DNA from: DASXRU01 sp034665305
GTDB taxonomy: Bacteria; Acidobacteriota; Blastocatellia; Pyrinomonadales; Pyrinomonadaceae
Assembly: GCA_034665305.1 (NCBI GenBank)
Contig: JAXDFZ010000010.1
Location: 310,001-374,000, forward strand
Reading direction: 5' to 3'
Length of the DNA stretch: 64,000 nucleotides
Each line of letters starts with the position of its first letter. Position 1 is the first letter of the stretch. Under the pieces are notes generated by a model. It worked only from the letters and a program-made list of their open reading frames with translations. It did no database searches and was not told the DNA's origin. The position numbers and the translations under genes are program-made. Below, one piece after another: positions 61,101-64,000 of this stretch.

Positions 61101-61727
61101 TCGTCGGGGTTTGTAGGTGGACTCGGCGTGGAGCGGGGTAACTCCGGCTTCGACGTGCGTCACCGTTTCGTAGGCAACATGACTTATGAGCTGCCTTTCC
61201 ACCCACACAACCGTTGGGCGAAGGCGGCACTCGGTAACTGGACGATGTCCGGGATCTGGATCTACCAGACGGGCAGCCCGTACAGCATTTTTGGATTTAC
61301 CGATAGCGCCGGCACCGCTTTAGGCCAGCGTGGTGATTACGCTACGCCAGGCAACGGCCTTCCCGCCGTCAGTAACACCGATACGCGAACCCAAACCGGC
61401 CCGTCGCGGCAACTGTTCGACAGTCCGTGTCCTGCGGGCGACCCGGGATGCCTGGGAACTATTAGCGGCATCGGCCGTCAGGGTACGACCGCACGTAATT
61501 CGTTCTATGGACCGAAGTACAACAACATAGATTTCTCGCTCTTCAAACGTTTTCCGTTTGGTGGCGAGGGTCGTTACCGGTTCACAATCCGGGCCGACTT
61601 CTTCAATGTCTTGAACAAGACTAACTTTGATAAGCCGGTCAACACTCTAGCCAGCGAAGACTTTGGACATTCGCTTGCTACCTATCCGTCCCGTCGCATT
61701 CAGTTTGTCGGGCGCTTTGACTTCTAG
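58200..61727 (+). CDS. TonB-dependent receptor, Oar-like, with carboxypeptidase-regulatory-like domain
   Basis: A 1175-residue outer-membrane protein. A signal peptide (RVLFCLILISGLANICLAQ) precedes a carboxypeptidase-regulatory-like domain at about 25-110 (GTIRGTVSDANGALVTGATV, YSITNLPVGTYTVTANATGF). A plug domain follows at about 120-230 (DLPLLSRDPNSLLLLAPG, NFLVDGIDNNDTDVPG). A long beta-barrel ends in GRFDF with a terminal aromatic. ATG at 58200 has AGAGGGA eight bases upstream. Such proteins import large or complexed substrates, such as glycans or peptides, using TonB energy. A terminator follows the stop and a second receptor gene comes next. Confidence 0.96.
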   Translation: MSKVLRVLFCLILISGLANICLAQTSDGTIRGTVSDANGALVTGATVEALNDNTGDKRTATTDDNGAYSITNLPVGTYTVTANATGFAPATAKVKVSVAFTTDMPPLVLGVSGATANVTVTAGDAETQLNTTDQQLSTLIDNKKMLDLPLLSRDPNSLLLLAPGTNQSTSRLGGVTVNGQRERNNNFLVDGIDNNDTDVPGILGGVSTPSLDATEEFRVITNNFNAEYGRNTGAIVSVATKYGTNEFHGGAYIYYRSDRFAARDFFDTTGDANPLQRRQFGGKIGGPIVKDRTFFFFNYDRDVFDQGLQVTRDVPSAQARLGIFNLTSQGLGVIDARSAGANNAFGFTVNPEFTALLNRLYPLGNSPGQGFLPGVFDAFRFSTQTNDKQNQISTRLDHRISDKHSLKGSFAWSDGTFEFCCESFPGANDAILSPQTTYRLSTSLVSNFTPNLVNEFRFGGNRLRLVFAGEGDGGVSAARSQDVLTALARSGAPHEANPFGGVNGGQIFLGIAGITAPTSGFDTQFRTTGTTHIGDSFTWISGGHSFKFGGEFRWVYSNGASNFFRQENLNFNLPTTFGFPLLFTNNPVNFDADPNNDEFVPLSGQLATVQNFASFLYGLVASQSQSQFFNKNGARTDADYRGYRQREFEVFWQDTWKVKPNLTFNYGLRYTWNGVPYEVDGQMSNLVGADPSGPTPAGGFHFELVGKNSGGRYNLYENDMNNLGPRVGFAWSPNATDGWLSWLTGGPERTSIRGGYGIFYDRVFGNLFSNSSANPPFQRDFFEFVGDFVDAIPRPATQNPSAFVQDDSFIFPVLFPLPGNNQFQEKFAMPMTQSWNLGIQRQFKGAMLFEADYVGSVGQNLLGAVDGNMTSVTRVNAITGAHNTIDPNDPIGNYFNGSRNTAFFQSNLNVSIGRSSYHAGQFRFTKSLNQGRFGRGQFQAAYTLAHSMDNAADPIDTQQGERSFPRDSSGFVGGLGVERGNSGFDVRHRFVGNMTYELPFHPHNRWAKAALGNWTMSGIWIYQTGSPYSIFGFTDSAGTALGQRGDYATPGNGLPAVSNTDTRTQTGPSRQLFDSPCPAGDPGCLGTISGIGRQGTTARNSFYGPKYNNIDFSLFKRFPFGGEGRYRFTIRADFFNVLNKTNFDKPVNTLASEDFGHSLATYPSRRIQFVGRFDF

Positions 61728-62250
61728 TACTCAGGACCATCCTGAAATGTTATTCGGGCGTTACTTCGATCGAAGTAACGCCCGTCTTTTTGTCAGAGAG
61801 TTGCAGGCGAGCTGAGAATGAAAAGGTTCGCCGTAACCCTTGAGTGTTGAGTGCTGATTCTCCTGTCGGCCAGCGTCGTGTATTTCCGGTGCCGCAAAAA
61901 ATTGACCGGGACGGAGGCAGCAACCATCCGGAGTTAGCGGTTTTTTGGCTTTTAGTGCCGGATTCACGGATTCGTACAACTATCCAAAAACGGCAAGATT
62001 CACCCCTCTGGGGAGCCTGAGGATATCGGATAAGTCTAACTCTTTGAAGATTTGGAACCCCTTCTGCAAGGCGGCATACTTCTTGCTATTTTACGGGCGT
62101 TGTTAACAAGTCTTGAGCATCGCGATAGTCCTTCTAGCAACCCTAGCCTGACTTTAATCAAACTTCGCGCCCGCTGAGTAGTTGTTTTTGACTATTCAAG
62201 GGTGGGGAAGTAGACCTGAGTAACGTTTCGATCTTCGAAGGAGCCCACTT
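61728..62250. other. 523-bp gap between the two receptor genes
   Basis: It starts with a strong terminator (61755-61792). The remainder shows no supported gene, RNA or repeat. The promoter of the second receptor should lie in its last 150 bases, where AAGGAG (62238-62243) is the ribosome-binding site. Confidence 0.6.
61755..61792 (+). terminator. rho-independent terminator after the first TonB-dependent receptor
   Basis: CGGGCGTTACTTCG (61755-61768) and CGAAGTAACGCCCG (61771-61784) form a perfect 14-bp stem with a two-base loop, followed by TCTTTTTG. It lies 27 bp after the stop codon. Confidence 0.9.
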
Positions 62251-64000
62251 ATGAAACGATTGATGTTTTTGGTGCTAACGTTGTGCCTGTTTTCGGTGGC
62301 AGCGTTAGCACAGACCTCCAACACTGGAAGTCTCGTCGGCACGGTCTCCGGACCTGACGGCGTGATTCCCGGTGCGACTGTGATAGTCACAGATAATGCC
62401 ACCAAGAGGGAGCGCACCGTTTTAACAAACGGTGAGGGCGGTTTTATTGTCTCTCAATTGGAATTTGGTACCTATACGGTTAAGGTAACCGCCCCCGGGT
62501 TCAAAACCTTTACGGCGACCGATTTGAAAATCGACGCCGGCCGAGCCTATACCGTCAACATGCCATTGGAAGTCGGTGCCATCACTGAAAATGTGACAGT
62601 GGTTGCCGGCGCCGATGTCGTCAATTCTACTAACGCGGAGTTGGCTACGACCATTTCCCCGCGTGAAGTTAAAGACTTGCCAATCAATGGCCGCAATCCT
62701 CTTAGCCTGCTGAATCTGTTGCCGGGCGTAAATGCCACCAGCAACTCGATCAACGGGCAGCGCAGTTCTTCCGTCAACTACACTCGTGACGGCTTGAACG
62801 TGCAGGATAACTTCATCCGCAATGGCTTCGTCCAGGATCAGCCGACGGTTGACGATACGGCAGAGTTCAGCGTGGTCACCCAGAATGCCGGCGCCGAGCT
62901 CGGTACTGGTTCGACCCAGGTGCAACTCTCAACGCCGCGCGGCGGCAGCGATTTTGGTGGCGCGTTGTACGCGTTCAACCGCAACTCCTATTTTGGAGCG
63001 AATCGCTTTTTCAACAATACCAATAACATTGCGAAGCCTTTCCTTAACCGCAATCAGTTTGGTGGCAGCTTCAGTGGTCCAGTGGTATTGCCCCGCTTTG
63101 GCGAGGGCGGCTCCGCCGGTTACCGAAACAAAGGCCACTTCTTCATGAACTATGAAGGATTTCGGTTGGCGCAGCAGGTCTCGGCGTCAGCCACGACATT
63201 GCTGGCAGCTGCTCGCACTGGCAACTTTACCTACGTAGGTACTGATGGTGTCACGCGCACTGTGAACGTTCTGACCGGTGCGGGGCTTAATCTGGCAGGT
63301 GCTAACCTGACCTCGTTTAACTCCTCTGGCGGTGTCTTGACCGTTGATCCCCTGATTCAGTCCCGGATTCTGGACAAGATTCCAGGGGCTGGTAACGCCG
63401 AGCTGACCGGAATCAACTATCTTCAAGTACTTCGCTTCAACCGCTCCGACCCCGAAAAACGTATTTCGATGGCGGGACGCTTCGACGTGGATTTCACCGA
63501 CAAGTACTCGGCCAACTTTATCTACAAGCGCAACAACATCCTTGATGCGCGTACCGATCTTGCTGCGGGTTTCTCGACCGGAGTATTTTCGAATCAAGGC
63601 GGTCCGACCAACCTCTACATCGCCGCTTTCAATATGGCGTTGACGCCGGCCTTCAACAATGAAGTTCGCGGCGGTTATCAGCGGAGCGAACCGTTCTTCT
63701 TTGAGAGCAACATTCCGCAGGATTTTGGTATCGGTGGTTTGATTGTGACCAATCCGGAAGGCACCTTCCGCGAGCAGGGTCGCAACACTGACTATTACAA
63801 TCTGCAGGACAACGCTTCCTGGTCGCATGGCAACCACACGTTCCACTTTGGTGGTCAGTGGCAGGCTTACCGCATTGAAGCGCTGAACCAGGCCGGTACT
63901 ATCCCGACCTTTAACATTTCAACCACCGGCAACACGCAAACTCCGCGTTTAGCTGCGGCCCTGTTTCCGGGTGGAATAAATACGACGGACCGGACTCGCG
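62251..64000 (+). CDS. TonB-dependent receptor, Oar-like (C-terminus beyond window)
   Basis: The frame is open from ATG 62251 to the window end (583 codons). A signal peptide (KRLMFLVLTLCLFSVAALAQ) precedes a carboxypeptidase-regulatory-like domain (GSLVGTVSGPDGVIPGATV, FIVSQLEFGTYTVKVTAPGF). A plug domain follows (DLPINGRNPLSLLNLLPG, RDGLNVQDNF), then the start of the barrel. It differs clearly from the first receptor in the plug and barrel. AAGGAG lies eight bases before the ATG. The partial barrel suggests a full length near 1100 residues. The substrate is unknown; co-localisation suggests related uptake functions. Confidence 0.95.
   Translation, partial: MKRLMFLVLTLCLFSVAALAQTSNTGSLVGTVSGPDGVIPGATVIVTDNATKRERTVLTNGEGGFIVSQLEFGTYTVKVTAPGFKTFTATDLKIDAGRAYTVNMPLEVGAITENVTVVAGADVVNSTNAELATTISPREVKDLPINGRNPLSLLNLLPGVNATSNSINGQRSSSVNYTRDGLNVQDNFIRNGFVQDQPTVDDTAEFSVVTQNAGAELGTGSTQVQLSTPRGGSDFGGALYAFNRNSYFGANRFFNNTNNIAKPFLNRNQFGGSFSGPVVLPRFGEGGSAGYRNKGHFFMNYEGFRLAQQVSASATTLLAAARTGNFTYVGTDGVTRTVNVLTGAGLNLAGANLTSFNSSGGVLTVDPLIQSRILDKIPGAGNAELTGINYLQVLRFNRSDPEKRISMAGRFDVDFTDKYSANFIYKRNNILDARTDLAAGFSTGVFSNQGGPTNLYIAAFNMALTPAFNNEVRGGYQRSEPFFFESNIPQDFGIGGLIVTNPEGTFREQGRNTDYYNLQDNASWSHGNHTFHFGGQWQAYRIEALNQAGTIPTFNISTTGNTQTPRLAAALFPGGINTTDRTR

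Noticed and set aside
1..64000. tRNA, rRNA, CRISPR or prophage content
   Set aside because: No cloverleaf, rRNA segment, spaced direct repeats, integrase, transposase or phage structural gene was recognised by reading; a covariance search could still find an unusual RNA.

Overview
The window looks like chromosomal DNA of an Acidobacteriota member, most likely class Blastocatellia (Pyrinomonas-like). This is inferred from two tandem Oar-type TonB-dependent receptors with carboxypeptidase-regulatory-like domains, a flotillin-like protein with unusual repeats, a Cys-rich PqqD-fused protein, and intergenic spaces full of inverted-repeat elements. No marker gene settles the taxonomy. Genes are dense and on both strands. 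I saw no rRNA, tRNA, CRISPR array or prophage.

Bases 1-13,000 form a catabolic island for tryptophan through the aerobic CoA-ester route. Tryptophan 2,3-dioxygenase, a kynureninase-type PLP enzyme and a 2-aminobenzoate-CoA ligase make anthraniloyl-CoA. A flavin monooxygenase of the 2-aminobenzoyl-CoA/salicylyl-CoA hydroxylase type and an Old Yellow Enzyme homologue would dearomatise it, and a crotonase and an acyl-CoA dehydrogenase would continue the breakdown. An amino-acid permease and a class I/II aminotransferase lie inside the island. Kynurenine formamidase is not in the window. The monooxygenase gene carries the most striking feature: a degenerate intein-like (Hint) module, split by an in-frame palindromic repeat and a DUF559 endonuclease domain, fused to its C-terminus. 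A broken WG-repeat gene lies in the same region.

Bases 13,000-24,600 are regulatory and hypothetical. They hold a PqqD domain fused through a Tat-like segment to a six-cysteine knottin-like tail, an NtrC-type regulator overlapping its hybrid kinase gene, a protein with HD-GYP, GAF and GGDEF domains, an MFS/SLOG/CBM9 trio, a PilZ protein and a secreted protein.

Bases 24,700-37,500 hold an OPT transporter with a hydrophilic insert, the flotillin-like gene, ribF, a PhnP-like hydrolase, a DUF1844 protein, mazG, an M48 protease and queG. Bases 37,700-46,600 hold glpK-glpD, rsmI and a purF...purM stretch interrupted by a secreted hypothetical and a ComEC-like hydrolase.

Bases 46,900-58,000 hold a cytochrome c, a zinc alcohol dehydrogenase, an EamA transporter, a DegP/HtrA protease, an aldehyde dehydrogenase, alanine dehydrogenase, a lone receiver, a DUF512 radical-SAM protein and a methyltransferase. 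The window ends with the two TonB-dependent receptors; the second runs off the edge.

Several repeat families recur between genes (GGAGTGC, GAATCTCATTAG and GTAACGCAAAC families, a C/G-rich palindrome pair, and several one-off inverted repeats). They account for most of the gene-free sequence.
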